Of a stretch of 64,000 nucleotides of DNA, positions 42,285 through 53,853 are shown piece by piece; within the stretch, counting starts at the first letter, position 1; each line of letters starts with the position of its first letter. The notes under the pieces are model-generated. The model was given only the letters and a program-made list of their open reading frames with translations, did no database searches and was not told the origin of the DNA. The translations under genes were made by a program, and so were the position numbers. Source of the DNA: Clavulina sp. PMI_390 (taxonomy: Eukaryota > Basidiomycota > Agaricomycetes > Cantharellales > Hydnaceae); assembly GCA_015039315.1 (NCBI GenBank), contig WIDE01000029.1, positions 206,778-270,777 of the forward strand. The letters run 5' to 3'.

Positions 42285-44104
42285 CTACTTAAGTGAAGAG
42301 TTCTCCTTTGCTGCTCGCCTTAATGTGCTGAGCCACACCCAACGATCACCTCGCATCTCCATGTCATACCACCAGTTCAGCGCAATGCATGCCCTTCCTT
42401 CCTGCTTCGAATCTTCAGATTGAGTATTGGAAGAACAAGACTGGGAGACGTGGTGCCACCATCCAGAGGGCAGGTAGAGCGTCTCGCCTTCCCGAAGCGT
42501 GACGTAGATGGGCCGAGCATGCTCCCGAAACGCTCGCTCTGCTGGAGTCTGTGGAGAGGCTGCTGATGCGCCGACCGGAATAGTCGATGGTGTGGTGTTC
42601 TGTGAGGACAAGAGGTAGGCAGATGGGTGGGGAGCAAGGATGGTAGGATCGATCGACGCCCATGAGACTTTGGTTGTATCGTATGATGGGATACGCTCGC
42701 TCGCTTCAGAGGCTGAGTCCGAGTCGCTTTCGCCGGGCCAGTACTCGCCATCTTTGTTGTCTTTATTTTCTGTCCGGACGGGTGGTCCCTCTGGAACGCA
42801 AGGGACAAGTTGCAAAGCGCCGGCCCCTTCAGTGCCATCAAGACGCTCGTAGGTAGCACGAGGATACTCTCGCTCAGAGAGCAAGAAACCTTCTGTCGGT
42901 GGGAGAAGTATGAAAAGTTTCGACCCTCGAATAACAGTATAAATGTTCTCATATGGATCTAGTTTGGTGAACCCAAGTATGTCAGTCAATGGTTTCACTG
43001 TGGGAATTGCACTGACGCTTGATAGGATGGAAAGGATGGAAAGGATGGAACATCAATGGCGGTCATCAATTAAGGGACAATCGGCAGGGTGGTCATGAGC
43101 GACGACAGCGTGGTCGAAGCATGAGATGAAACGCCCGAAGGTTGTCGACGCCGACGTCGAGATGGACGCCGGTGGCGATCAGGAACGATCTGCGAAGGGA
43201 AAAACAGCCTACCTGAATGAATACTGGTCCTGCTTCTCTCATCCCCAATCCAAACATTCACTGCGTCAGGCGGCTGGGCTAGTTGCTTCCAACAATATAT
43301 TCATTGCTATGTGAGTGAGGGTCCAAGTGATGATCGGTATAATAGCTCGCACCTAGAGCCTCAGTTGCCCACGCGATATCGGCTGGGACGTCGTCACGAA
43401 TGGGGATGAATTCGTTTGTACAGTGGGATGGGTCTTTTGGTGTAAAGAGGTTCCCGTTCTGTGATTGGAGATAACAAATTTCATTGGCGGAGGATTTGGA
43501 TACGTCTGGGGAAGAGAGGGTAGACTTTGTTTCCATGTCAAATAGAAATGGAATGAATAATTACCTCCCGCGTCGTTTATGTTGTTTAGAAGCTCTCGCA
43601 TAGTCATACGCTCGATGCAAGGCTCCACAAAATACTGCTTTCCGTCTGCAGGGTGGTGGGTGACAGCGTCTGCATTGCTTAGATTGAACAGTAGGTTGGT
43701 ACATGGCCAGCTTGTATTCAAGGGAAAATGCAGCTAACCCATCAGGAGTCACGGCTACGGATATCAAGCTATCTCCCATTGTATCTAAAAGATACTGCTC
43801 AGACCATCGTTCACGAGCTAAAATGTTTGGCAGAGCATCGTCTAAATGGGTAAAGGGCAAAGGATTGATTACTAGGGTATACTAAATCAAATGGCTTAAA
43901 TCCAACTTGCTGGAAAATGTGACAGGACGCGCAATGTTCACGAGGCGCGAGAATTCAAGTGGGGTTGGGGCACGGTTCCAATGCTCAACGGTCGTGCCAT
44001 TGAGATCTGGGGAAAGGGGGTGAATTTGATAACTGACATCAAGATTGACTAATCTTTTGGGTGAGACCTTGGTAATCGCGGGCAATCCTCACCAGATCGA
44101 GCAT
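42285..44104 (-). CDS. JMJD7-like JmjC lysyl hydroxylase
   Basis: JMJD7 is an Fe(II)/2-oxoglutarate oxygenase; the human enzyme hydroxylates a Lys in DRG GTPases. The start MLDLVRIARDYQ is at 44104. Resolved exons include 44104-44068, 44006-43911, 43841 onward, 43273-43213 and 42958-42285. Landmarks: EHWNRAPTPLEFSRLV, RPVTFSNDALPNIL, RERWSEQYLLDTMG, ISVAVTPDGNADAV, KQYFVEPCIERMTM, FIPIRDDVPADIAWATEALA, PPDAVNVWIGDERSRTSIHS, DPYENIYTVIRGSKLFILLP, LYLPSGWWHHVSQS and ALNWWYDMEM. The iron ligands are the H-S-D of SIHSDPYEN and the His in GWWHHV. Compared with human JMJD7 there is an acidic insertion before SWASIDPTIL. The intron at 43910-43842 has a GC donor (A|GCAAGT). Confidence 0.88.
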
Positions 44105-44342
44105 CGTGGTTGATATACGAGGCTGATGGATGACCAGAGGAGAGGGAGAAAAAAGCCCGGAAGATACGGGGAGATACGAGGACCGATCGGGGCACACGTG
44201 ACAAGCGAGGCACAGCGCCCGACAAATGATATGACTCAATTCCAATTCAGACCCATAGCGCCCAAACTGAACTCCACCGACGAAGGCCGTGCTGGTCCAA
44301 CACAGTGCTTACTTGCACACATCTGTATATATACCCACATAG
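44105..44342. promoter_or_regulatory. Divergent promoter region of JMJD7 and the Pro/Ser/Gln-rich gene
   Basis: 238 bp between start codons, with a TATATA-like stretch just before the plus-strand start (44327-44334). No other site assigned. Confidence 0.4.
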
Positions 44343-47019
44343 ATGGATGTACCAGTCGACGCCCAGCCCCCTCCAGCCTACGGCGAGCCTCTGTCAGACA
44401 GCGACTTTGACGCAAAAACCCTAAAAGGCCTCGCGGTATCCGTTCCGACGACTGCTTCCCACTCTCCGGCCCAACAGCATCATTTCGGCCCAGATAGGCC
44501 AGCTCAGTCAGACAGCTGGGAGGTCTGGGACGATAGAGTCTTTGAGGCAAACGCCGCCGTGCTGAATCACAATACACAGTCATCTTCGGCTTCCTCCTCT
44601 TCCTCACCCTCCTCCTCCTCCCAACATCCACCAACAATGTCCTCCCACTGGGCCCCCCAGGGCATCGGAGGGCCTTCTCCTCCCTCTGGCTCTCGATCAT
44701 CATACCAGGCAGCTCCTCCATCAAACGCTAGTCCCGCTGCTCGTATACCATACTATCAGAGAAAGCTCCCTCAAGTGCCTCAATCCTCCTCCCCCGGACC
44801 TCACTCTAGAGCCTCTTCCGTCCGCGATCGCAAACCCATGGGCGCGCGATCGTACCAGCCTACTCAGGAAGAGCAGTTAGCAGAGGCTATGGCCCTCAAA
44901 AAGGCTGAGAAATTCCTGGCCTCTGCGCCCACTTGGAGCAACCCCTCCACCGCCGATCACAGCTCCATGACACACACGGCGCCCAAGGCCGATAGGCCTG
45001 TTGAGATCGCTCCTCAGTCTCGCATACCTGCTTCTGCTCCTCATCCTTCTGCTGCTCCAGCCATAATACAAGGCCAAAATCCCGTACCTGCGCCGGCACC
45101 ACAGCCACAGTACCAACAGCAACAACAACAACAACAACAACAGCATTTCGTAACAATGTCTAACCCCGTTGTGGGCCTGCCACCTGTGGCAGAATCTGCA
45201 GAGTTTGAAGAGGAAGATCGCCATGCTGCCCTGTTTGGCGATAATGCGTGCTGGAGGAACAGCACTGAGGACGATGAGGTTCCCCCTCCCTTCTCGGCGA
45301 TCGCATCTATCCCGATGGACCCTCAGCTTGAGCAGACGATGGCGCAGCTGCAGCAGATGAACTTTAGTGGCTCTAGCGCGCAACTACAGGGAGAGGCTTC
45401 AGCCCGATCCTCCGCCGAGTATGTGCCATCGGTCACGATGGTAGCCACGCCCAATCCTCCTGCTCCTCTGAATTTAGTCCCCGAAACGGCAACATCAGGG
45501 CAGCAGTATGAACAACCCCACGTTTCCTCTGCACCAGCAACGACAACCACGTATAATATGAGCTCTCAAGCAGACGCCGGGTCACAACACGAGGAGCCAG
45601 CGTCTACGTCTAACCGGTACTCAGCACCTGCAGCGTCTAATGGTACGTCCCCCCTTATGCCTCATAACGTTTTTCCTTGGTCCTCATCTTCCCGACATTC
45701 TTTTAACCTAGCATCAAGGGCCACTCTTGGGCCAGCACAGTTCGTACGGATGCGTTTTGACTCATCCGTAGCCTACAAGCAGGATGCTCGCCTCAATCTA
45801 GGGCCGGAAGACGAAGGCATGGGTCTGAGGAATGCTAGCCCGAACGCTTTCTATGCGTGAGTCTTTCCTCGCTTCTCATTTCACCCCGCAATTAATATCT
45901 CGTCTGACTCGTGTTCTGTGTCTTTTTCCTCGCTCCGTCCCTCGCCGTTCTCTTGGCATTCGCTTAAACTGTATGTAACGGGCACTCGTTTGTAGGGCGT
46001 CGGTGTCGTCTACCATGAAAGTCGGTCCTCGCCGGCCGCCAGCACGAAATCGCGATTCAGTGGCCTCCTTCATGAGCTCCAACTCGATCGCTTCTACTGC
46101 GAGTGCACCAACGACCTACAGTAGCATGGGTGGCTTCGCCGCCTCGTCCGACATGTACCAGTCTTCAAGTTACCCATCAACCTCATCGTCAAATGGGCCC
46201 TTGTCACCCGTCAGTTGGGGACAAGACCAGCAGTATGCTTCACCACAAGATGATAGGGAGAGCATGGCAAGCATGCCTATGAGTCCAGGGGCGAGCATGC
46301 GGAGCCGCAGCCCCCCACCCCGAAGCTCGAGCCCACTGTCTGTAAGGAGCGGTCGTGCCACTGCATCAAGCATCCACAACTCTTTGCACGACGAATTAGG
46401 TGCTGGTGCTGCCGTTGGAGGGCAATACGACCCACGACAAGGTGCCGCGTTGTACGAACAAGCGAAGCTGATGGAGCAACAGCCACAGCCCGCTGGGTAC
46501 CGTGCCTCTTACGTCCCTCCGCCTCAGCAACCTGCTGGGGTTCCAGCCCCCACTCCTGGAGGCTATTACCCACCTAACCAAAACTACCCTGCCCGCGCTC
46601 CGTACCCGCCACAGAGACAAGGGACCCTGGTTTCACAACAACCCGCACAGCCTGTCTCTCACCCTCCCGCCCCCGCTCGCGGCCAACCTCAAATGCAGGC
46701 CCAGCCGCAATGGACCCCAGGGGCGCCACAGCCACCGTGGGCACAGGGCCAGCCATCTATTGAGCAGTTACGGGCACAAACGCAGCAACAACCCATCTAC
46801 CAGCGCCCAGCCGGTAATCAACCCCCAGCTGGGTTCGTGGCACCTGGCCCACCACCACCATTGGCGCGCATGCCCCCGCCCCGGCAGCAAGCACCAGCGG
46901 CGCCTGTCCCTGGGAGTTACATGTACGCCCAACAGGCACCACCGCAACAGCATCAGCAACAATATCAGCAACAGTATCAGCCTCCATACGGACAAAATCG
47001 ACAATCCAGGATGTTCTGA
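44343..47019 (+). CDS. Pro/Ser/Gln-rich disordered protein of unknown function
   Basis: Two exons, 44343-45856 and 45996-47019, joined in phase 2 with a GTGAGT donor and a TTTGTAG acceptor, give 845 aa. The start MDVPVDAQPPPAYGEPL contains a PPAY motif, a possible ligand for WW-domain ubiquitin ligases (inference). The rest is strongly disordered: Ser runs at 44585-44630, a polyGln tract of ten or eleven residues (45111-45144) made mostly of CAA/CAG, and a Pro/Gln-rich C-terminus with many YxPP and QQYQQQYQ elements ending QNRQSRMF. A short helical acidic segment AEFEEEDRHAALFGDNACWR (45200-45255) is the only part with ordered character and may be a binding motif. I do not recognise a family. 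Confidence 0.7.
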
Positions 47020-48131
47020 TCGTCTCTGCCTTTATTTTGTTCTCTTGGCCCCTGCGACCCGTTGCTCTTTTTCATATTTCGCTGATTGCAGCACTAATGC
47101 TGTTCGTTCTATACTAATATCGTCTTTGATCCCCTTTTGTGCGACCTCGCCGAGGATCATCCTTTGAATGCTACTTACTAACCGATACCAGTGCTCCATT
47201 TCATTTCATTATCAGTTCGTTATCTGCAATCTGGGCTTCGCTGCCCTTTCTGTGTTTCGCTCCCGGTATCCAAACCCAATCTCACTTGTATCCATACCAA
47301 CAACCCCATTCTTTTTTTCCATCGCTTGCTCTCTTCCATTCCTACCTTTTGCACTCCAATGTCTTCCCTTTTCTTCTTTTTGCTTGTGGATCTAGATTTC
47401 GTCGGGTTATGCGTTATTCGCTCATTTCCATTTCCTTTCTCACTTACCGATCTTGCTTATCCACTTCGCTCTGTTGCCTTGGTCATCTCCCCGCTTCTTG
47501 CTACTTGCCACGCACATGCACCATGGAAGTTGCTTGCGTCTACAGTTTTTATTTTGCTCCGTCCAAGATACGTGCACCACTTTCCTAACCTCATCAGCCC
47601 CAATTTGTATCAGGACCACAATCATTGCCTCGCTTTCCCTCTATCATTACAATACTTTCACAAATTGAAAATGAATCAAATCCTGTTCTTGATCTGTACG
47701 CTTTTGGTCCACTTTTTTCCACCGGAAAATGAACGCCTTGTGTGAGTGTGCGTTGGACTCATAGCTTTGCTGCAATCTCCGCCGATAATGCCATAACCAT
47801 TTGACTAGTCAGTTCTGGGGCTTGGTGCATCATCCGGGCATCTTATTTTGAGAGGATTTGATGTGAGAGTTAGCCCATGAAATAAACCAGATCGATCTGC
47901 GTCCAGTTCTTGGAGTGGTTTGTTTGCGCGCAGACATGCACCTCCTTTTCAATCATCCCACATCCGCAAGAGTCGCGTATAAGATAATGTCACTGTATAT
48001 ACCGTTGGGAAGATGGCCCAAGAATCTCACATAGAGTTGAAAATAATTCACATCAAGGTCCAACGATTACAGGACGCGCTTTGTTTACAGCTATTGAAAA
48101 TATATGCAGCTTTCCTCCTTCTCCACCAACT
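47020..48131. other. Pyrimidine-rich intergenic region
   Basis: 1.1 kb between the disordered-protein gene and tRNA-Leu. The first 700 bases are markedly T/C-rich on the plus strand, as in a long 3' untranslated region. Open frames here come from lack of stops in C/T-rich sequence and show no domain. Confidence 0.45.
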
Positions 48132-48224
48132 GGCGAGATGGCCGAGTGGTCTAAGGCGCCGTGTTCAGGCTCTCAACGTGCTTCGCGGTCCTCCGGGGCG
48201 TGGGTTCGAATCCCACTCTCGTCA
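48132..48224 (+). tRNA. tRNA-Leu (anticodon CAG) with a 13-nt intron
   Basis: A class II tRNA. Acceptor GGCGAGA pairs with TCTCGTC (one G-T), D arm GCC...GGC, anticodon stem CCGTG/CGCGG, anticodon CAG at 48166-48168. The standard one-base-after-37 intron position is occupied by 48170-48182. A long variable arm (about 48189-48199) is typical of Leu. T arm GTGGG TTCGAAT CCCAC, then discriminator A at 48224. A TTTTT run at 48227-48231 can terminate pol III. The anticodon assumes the 13-nt intron; the stem pairing strongly supports it. Confidence 0.9.
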
Positions 48225-48512
48225 TCTTTTTAATCTTTTTCTGTACACTTTTCCGTTGCAGGTCTTTGGGACAATGTTTTTTGGCCAGTCGCGCCTGGCC
48301 CCCTTGGAACATCCATTGTGGGGCCGCAATTCATATGATCCTCATGATTTGCCACCCTTTGGCATTTTCCGTGTGAAAAAGAACCAGGTGGAGCAGCCCG
48401 ACACACATGGTGAGAAGTTTCAAGATCGTGATCATGCTATGGGACACTTTTCATTGAACGAAAGGAGACTTCCTCCTATTTGACCATATGTGCAAAGAAG
48501 CACTCCATGACG

Positions 48513-48562
48513 CGACGAGAGCCGGATTTGAACCCACGCCCCCCTATGGAAAAAAAAAAAAA
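48513..48562 (-). repeat. tRNA-derived relic (T arm and acceptor 3' side) next to an A run
   Basis: The minus strand reads GTGGGTTCAAATCCGGCTCT followed by CGTCG. It closely resembles the 3' end of the tRNA-Leu 290 bp away and carries a perfect B box, GGTTCAAATCC. No matching 5' half, D arm or anticodon arm is present. On the plus strand the fragment is followed, after 13 bases, by 13 A residues, as in a retroposed copy. Confidence 0.5.
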
Positions 48563-49675
48563 GCTGTTTCTCTGTTTGTATCCGGAGTGTCGTCTCCGCC
48601 GGTGGGGTGTTCATCGTCATGGCGTTTGGCTCATCTGTTGCCTAATTTCTTGCCATGCCGCCGGGTCAGATCAGTACATCAGGAACCCAAGGCCGACCTT
48701 CTATTTGGGATGGGAGTGAAATTGCACGCGAGGCGGGTATGAGACCAATCTATGCGCCCTGAGGCTTCGCGTGTGCCATAGGAAAGTCGGACAGTCCACC
48801 CCATTTGGGAAATGTGTGGAGGTGGCACTGCTCCTGAATGGGATCGGTGTTTGAGATGAAATTCATGGCCGAAATAGGAGGTATGCCCCAAGCTCCAACT
48901 TGTATGACACGTTGAACGATGTGGATTCTGGAAGAATGAGGGCAGTAACTATGGCGCATGTTGTTCGCGCCTGTGGAAAAGAAAACTTGGAGGAAAACGG
49001 CCAGCCGCCGTGTTCTGATATACCGCCCCGAAGGCACGGGGGCCACACCCACCTTAGGAGGAAAGCGCCCAGTACCCTAAGCTAGTTTGACAGGATTGAC
49101 ATCATGCATGCGATGAAGCAAAGGGCTGAAACTATTCTAACTAGGACAATGCCAAGTAGGTCTGCTTCTGGTCATTGTTGCTCGCGCCCCGCACCTTCTG
49201 GAACCTCCGAGGTGATGATCATCATGACGTTAGGGACGATGCAGGTTTTTGACATTCAATCAAAGTACACATGGGTAAGTGATTTGCACGACGGGGTCCT
49301 GCGTGGCTCCCGACTTTGTCATAATTGAAAAATCGTGCCATGCACGAACGGCGCGAAGAGCCTGGATATTAGCTGCGGCAAGGTGCGTCGTTCGGTTCTA
49401 AGGTATTCTCAGTGATAATGCTCTTATGAGTGGCTAATCACAACTGATCCATGCAAGCGCGAAATTTTCTAGCTGTTCGGCTGCGTATATTAGGGCAGTA
49501 ATTAGGGCGTGAGTTTGTGCGATGTTGATCCCTGTCGCGGTGCCCACATGATGGTGACAGACAATGCAGGAAAGAATGGAGGAAGTTGATTCGACTGCAC
49601 CCGCGGCCGCCTCACGTTTCATCTCCGGCACAGTGGTCCTTCTGAATCGCACGACCCTTTCTTTTCTTGCGGTCT

Positions 49676-49703
49676 ACCTGACCTGTCTGACCTGACCTGT
49701 CTA
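49676..49703 (+). repeat. Short tandem repeat, GACCTGACCTGTCT type
   Basis: Two near-exact copies of a 14-base unit with internal GACCT repetition. It is isolated and non-coding. Confidence 0.5.
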
Positions 49704-50245
49704 GTTCTGTCTGCCTGCTTTTGATTGATTGGCCTGCATGAGAGGCGGTTCATAATGCGTGTCAAATTGGCCGTTTAAAAAATTGTGATGGGAGGCACCG
49801 AATCGGCGTGCTCGCGATGAAACAATCGATGCTTCGAGAGCGACCGATGTCGATACGCGCGATACGCATGCCGACAGTCTATGGCGAATATGGGCAAATG
49901 GATGGTCCGGCAAAGGGCAGGGCCTCGTTCGTCCCTGGTTGCGGTGTTCGCCTCCGGCATCCGGGCACGGAGATGATAGATGATGGTCTGGATGGCGGGG
50001 GCAGAAAGGCGGCGATCGGCCAAGTTGGGGAGGGGGGACTCACCTAAAGATGGGTGAGTCTCTTTCTCAGTGGGAGTCTATTGATCCGCTGTCACCATGG
50101 TGTAGCTAAGATAGCAATGCTAAAAACGCAAACGGGAGATAGAAAGCGCCTGATGTACCATGTATGGAAATACGAAGGAGGGGGGAAAGTAAATGCCTTT
50201 TACCAATGGGAAATTCACGAGATCGTGCGCATTCAATGGCGGATG

Positions 50246-50892
50246 GGACCCACGAGGGAGCCATACAGAAACTCCGAGTCCTCGTCCACGTTCCAGCCAC
50301 CATCCATCCACCCCCCTCCCACTCACCCACCACTCTTGCAACGTCCGCGCTCGAGCCTGCCACGAGCAACAACAACAACACCATCCAGGTACTTAGCGCC
50401 GGTGCATAGCCATATCTGAACTCGCGGGGCAACTCACTCGACGGTGCATTCCAATAGGTCCGCTCATCATCAGCTGTTTGTCCAACCGCTGGTGACGACT
50501 CTGTCATCGGTCCACGCCGTCGTCCGTGGGTGCATATCATCGACCCATTGCACGATCTGCAGCGCTCTGCTCTACTCTCGCTTTTTGGCGTCCTTTGTCC
50601 GCACTAAATCTTCCAAGTGTGCTTTGGTGCCTGTCCTGAGTGCCTCTCGCCCTGGGGCAATCTCTCTCTTGCCGCTATTCTTTCCCTGCCTCGGCTTGTT
50701 TTTCTCTCCCGTTTTTTTACTCGCTCTTTGAGGCCACTCAAACTCCTGCGTTCTCAAGCTCAGCAAGAACGCTCCCTAGGCGTGTCCGCTGCTCTTTCGC
50801 GCTCTCCCAGTCCGTCGTCAGAGCGCCTAGTCTAGCCATTTGTGCGGTTTAATTACCCGCATTATCCGCTCGCCCTTCATCCACATCAGACC
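50246..50892 (+). promoter_or_regulatory. ATG-free, pyrimidine-rich leader of the bHLH gene
   Basis: I read these 647 bases on the plus strand and found no ATG before the bHLH start at 50893, although about ten would be expected by chance. The second half is C/T-rich. This suggests a long 5' untranslated region kept free of upstream start codons. The transcription start cannot be seen. Confidence 0.5.
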
Positions 50893-53853
50893 ATGTTTGC
50901 TGATCCCGCCCGCGCTCCTCCATCTACTTCGTCCGGTGCTTCCAATCCGAGTCCTCGACCTCGTGGACCTCCGACTCCCTCCGAATCATATCATCATCTA
51001 CCGCCCCCACAAAAACACAGCGACCGAACCCACTCTCACACACCCCCATCGGCCACTTCGCCAGGGACGGGAGCTTTCCGGTCTACACCAGTCAAAGTGG
51101 AGGAAATCGACGAGCTCGAATCATCCGAGCCATCTGGTTTTAGTAGCTTTACTATGCGCCGATACAACGCCCAACAGAGAGAGCAGTATGAGTACCGGTC
51201 ACAACAACATAAGAGTCTGCTTGGGTCTACTTCCCCTCGTGCTCATCCACTCACACTGCCCCCACTAGGCGATTCACCCTCCTCTACTGCGTCGTCCCAA
51301 GACGACGTCCGGCTCCCATCGCCTCACAATCAGCTTGATGATGGGCCTAGCCCAATCGTCCCCCCGATGCTATCATATTCTCTGCCACCGAGAAGTGTTG
51401 GTAATAGCAGCACGAATGGCTCCATGCCGCCTACGCCAACGACCGTCAGCGCTTCTGGCTCACGATCGTCCTATATGCCACCTCCCACACTGCCCCCCTT
51501 CGCGTCTAATAGCAGCAGCAGCAATAGCAGCAGCAGCGCCGGTACTGTTGGCGGCGGTTCAGGCAGCTTAAAACGGAAACAGACCCACGATCGTTTGCCG
51601 ACGCTTGGAAGTCTTGACATCGGCAGCAGTCTCGGCGATCCAAACGACGGGTACGCTGCCACGAATCATCAGTATCCGTATATGCCCCCCATGGCCCTGC
51701 CCGGGCCCCCATCGGCCGTGGGATATGTACCTGGCCATGGTCCGCCACCAGCCAAACGACGCAACTCGACCATAGATCCCAATGGCGGCCATGGCTATAA
51801 TATATACGACCGCCGACACTCGATTCACTCGGGTGCCTTGGGGCGATTACGATCGATGAAGCCCAAGGTGCCTGAAGAAGACGAGGATGACGCAAACGAG
51901 GATGAAGACGAGTATGATCCGAGCAGTTTGCTGCGTGTGACCGCAAACATCGTGCCCAGATCCATGCGAATGAACATTATGCGCGGAGGCGGTCCACAAC
52001 TGCCGCCCTTGCCGAGATTTCTGGGTCATCGACACCAGGGCTCAGCATCGTCGACTACATCGCTCCCATTGGCGCGTGGCAATTTTGATGACTTTGGCCA
52101 GCCTAGGTCCCGGCGAGACTCCTCCGCAAGCTTTTACTCGGTGACTTCGTATGGTGGAGTGAGTGCGAACGCTAGCGTCACGACGTTTGCATCGGAGAAT
52201 GGTACTAAGCAAACACCAAACTCTCAGGCTGGTTCGCGAGCCTCTCCCCACTCCCTCCAGCATCGGTCGAGTGGGCCCCTTCTGCCTCCCATACTCCCTG
52301 GGCCCAACAATGAGATTGATCCGAATGGTCCTCCAGGCATCTCGCGCGTTTTGTCGCATGATCGTGAGCCTCTCACGTCCTCCCCGCAGCCTCTTGCCTC
52401 GCGTACTTCGGGCCCTCTATCGGGATCGACAACGGCCTCTTTTAATAGCCAACAGACGCAGGGAAGGTCAATGGGCAGCGGAGCCCGCTCTCATAGTCCC
52501 AATGACGGCGGTCAATATTCGTCGTATCAACAGAATAGCAGCCATTCATCGCGCCTGAGCATGCAGATGCGACCTGAAAGCTCGCGCGATATGAGCCCTG
52601 GGCCAGGGAGCAGGGAGATGTCCCCGCTTTCTCCAGGAACGTTCGCGTTTACCGTCAGCGGGTCAGGAGCTGGGGTGTCGACGACAAATGGTATGTCTGG
52701 TCCCTCGAATGGCCATCCATCTGGGCCGGGAGCGCGTCGAATGTCGGTGCCCGATATACCGTATGAAGCGCTCGAGCAGGCTGCGAATGGTATGCATCCA
52801 GATGATGGGTCGATGACGGTCGGGAGGCGCAGTGCTGCCAAGTACGGCGCTGTGACTGCGGGAGGGTATCCGAACCGCCTTCCTCCGATGGGCTCCTCCA
52901 GTGCGGATCACCAATCCCAACACTACCACCATCACTCCCGCACTCACTCTCATCGCGGTCAGCATGGTGAACATGATGAGCTGATGGACTACGATGACGA
53001 GCAAGGGGCAGTTCCCTCCGATTCCTACAACGGTGGGCGCAGCCAGACCCAGGCCCAGTCCTCCCGCGTTCGTCATAGGTCCTCATCCAATGCTCTCATG
53101 TACCCGCCTTCGGCCGCGTCGTCCTCCGGCGGCGATGGTGTATCGCCGACAAATGTGCGCTCCGTCTCCACCTCGTTCTTGGCCCGCGAAATGGGCAATG
53201 GGGAGAAGGATCTCATTGGAAATGGACCGGCGGGGCCGTACTCGCGGACGCCCGAACTGAGGGTAACCCACAAGTTGGCGGAGAGGAAGAGACGCAAAGA
53301 GATGAAGGATCTATTCGACGAGTTGCGGGAAAGTTTGCCGGCTGATCGTGGTATGAAGGCGTCCAAGTGGGAAATCTTGAGTAAAGGTTCGTCAATCATC
53401 CCCCCGTTTAGGTTTTTTGTATCACATCCTTATGTCTCGTGAATACCTGGATTAGCCGTGGATTTCATTGCCAATCTCAAGGATAACATCACAGCGCGGG
53501 ATGAAGAGGTTGACCGCCTTCGCCAGGAAAACGCCATGCTTCGCGGGCAGCCTTACCAAGCTCAATCATCTTCTCAGCGGCACCAGCATGCTCACTCTAA
53601 TGGCGGCCAGCAGCAGCCTTCCTTCGTTCCCTCAAACCATCCCAGCCACTTCAACCAGCAGCAACAGATCCAACATCAGCAGCTGCACGGGAACGGAGCG
53701 TTTTCCAGGGATCGTGAGGACAGACACTCATCACCAAGCCCTCCTCCTTCTATGCGAGGGGGAACGCGTATCATGCACCGTCAAGGGAGTGGTCATATGA
53801 GGCAGTTCCATGAGATGCGCGATACGCCAGATGGCATGTCACCCGAGCCCTGA
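50893..53853 (+). CDS. bHLH(-Zip) transcription factor
   Basis: Two exons, 50893-53386 and 53456-53853, give 963 aa. The long N-terminal part is disordered and Ser/Pro/Gly-rich, with acidic stretches ([15 protein letters not shown] near 51875-51915) that could act as an activation domain. The bHLH domain spans the intron: [40 protein letters not shown], then [16 protein letters not shown]. The basic region has the His-Glu-Arg (H-x3-E-x3-R) pattern of class B factors that bind CACGTG E-boxes. Helix 2 runs into a heptad-like [15 protein letters not shown], a possible short leucine zipper. The C-terminus is Gln/His-rich. ATG 50893 is the first start codon for about 650 bases. Target genes are unknown. 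Confidence 0.88.

Larger units (their letters stand above)
48225..50892. other. Gene-poor region upstream of the bHLH gene
   Basis: 2.7 kb without a recognisable protein gene. It holds a tRNA-derived fragment (48513-48536), a 13-base A run (48550-48562), a short tandem repeat of GACCTGACCTGTCT type (about 49676-49703), and a long ATG-free stretch from 50246 to the bHLH start, probably the transcribed leader. Short open frames show no domain. Confidence 0.5.

Noticed and set aside
43214..43400. Another GC donor in JMJD7 after ATEAL
   Set aside because: An ordinary GT donor (CTA G|GTGCGA) with the acceptor AACTAG gives EALAQPPDAVNVW, which aligns with human JMJD7 without a gap.
47139..47745. 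Plus-strand ORFs of up to 184 residues after the disordered-protein gene
   Set aside because: They lie in T/C-rich sequence that lacks stops, are Leu/Phe/Ser-rich and overlap in several frames; this looks like 3' untranslated sequence.
50842..50892. bHLH protein start at 50842
   Set aside because: The codon there is GTG. ATG 50893 is the first start codon.
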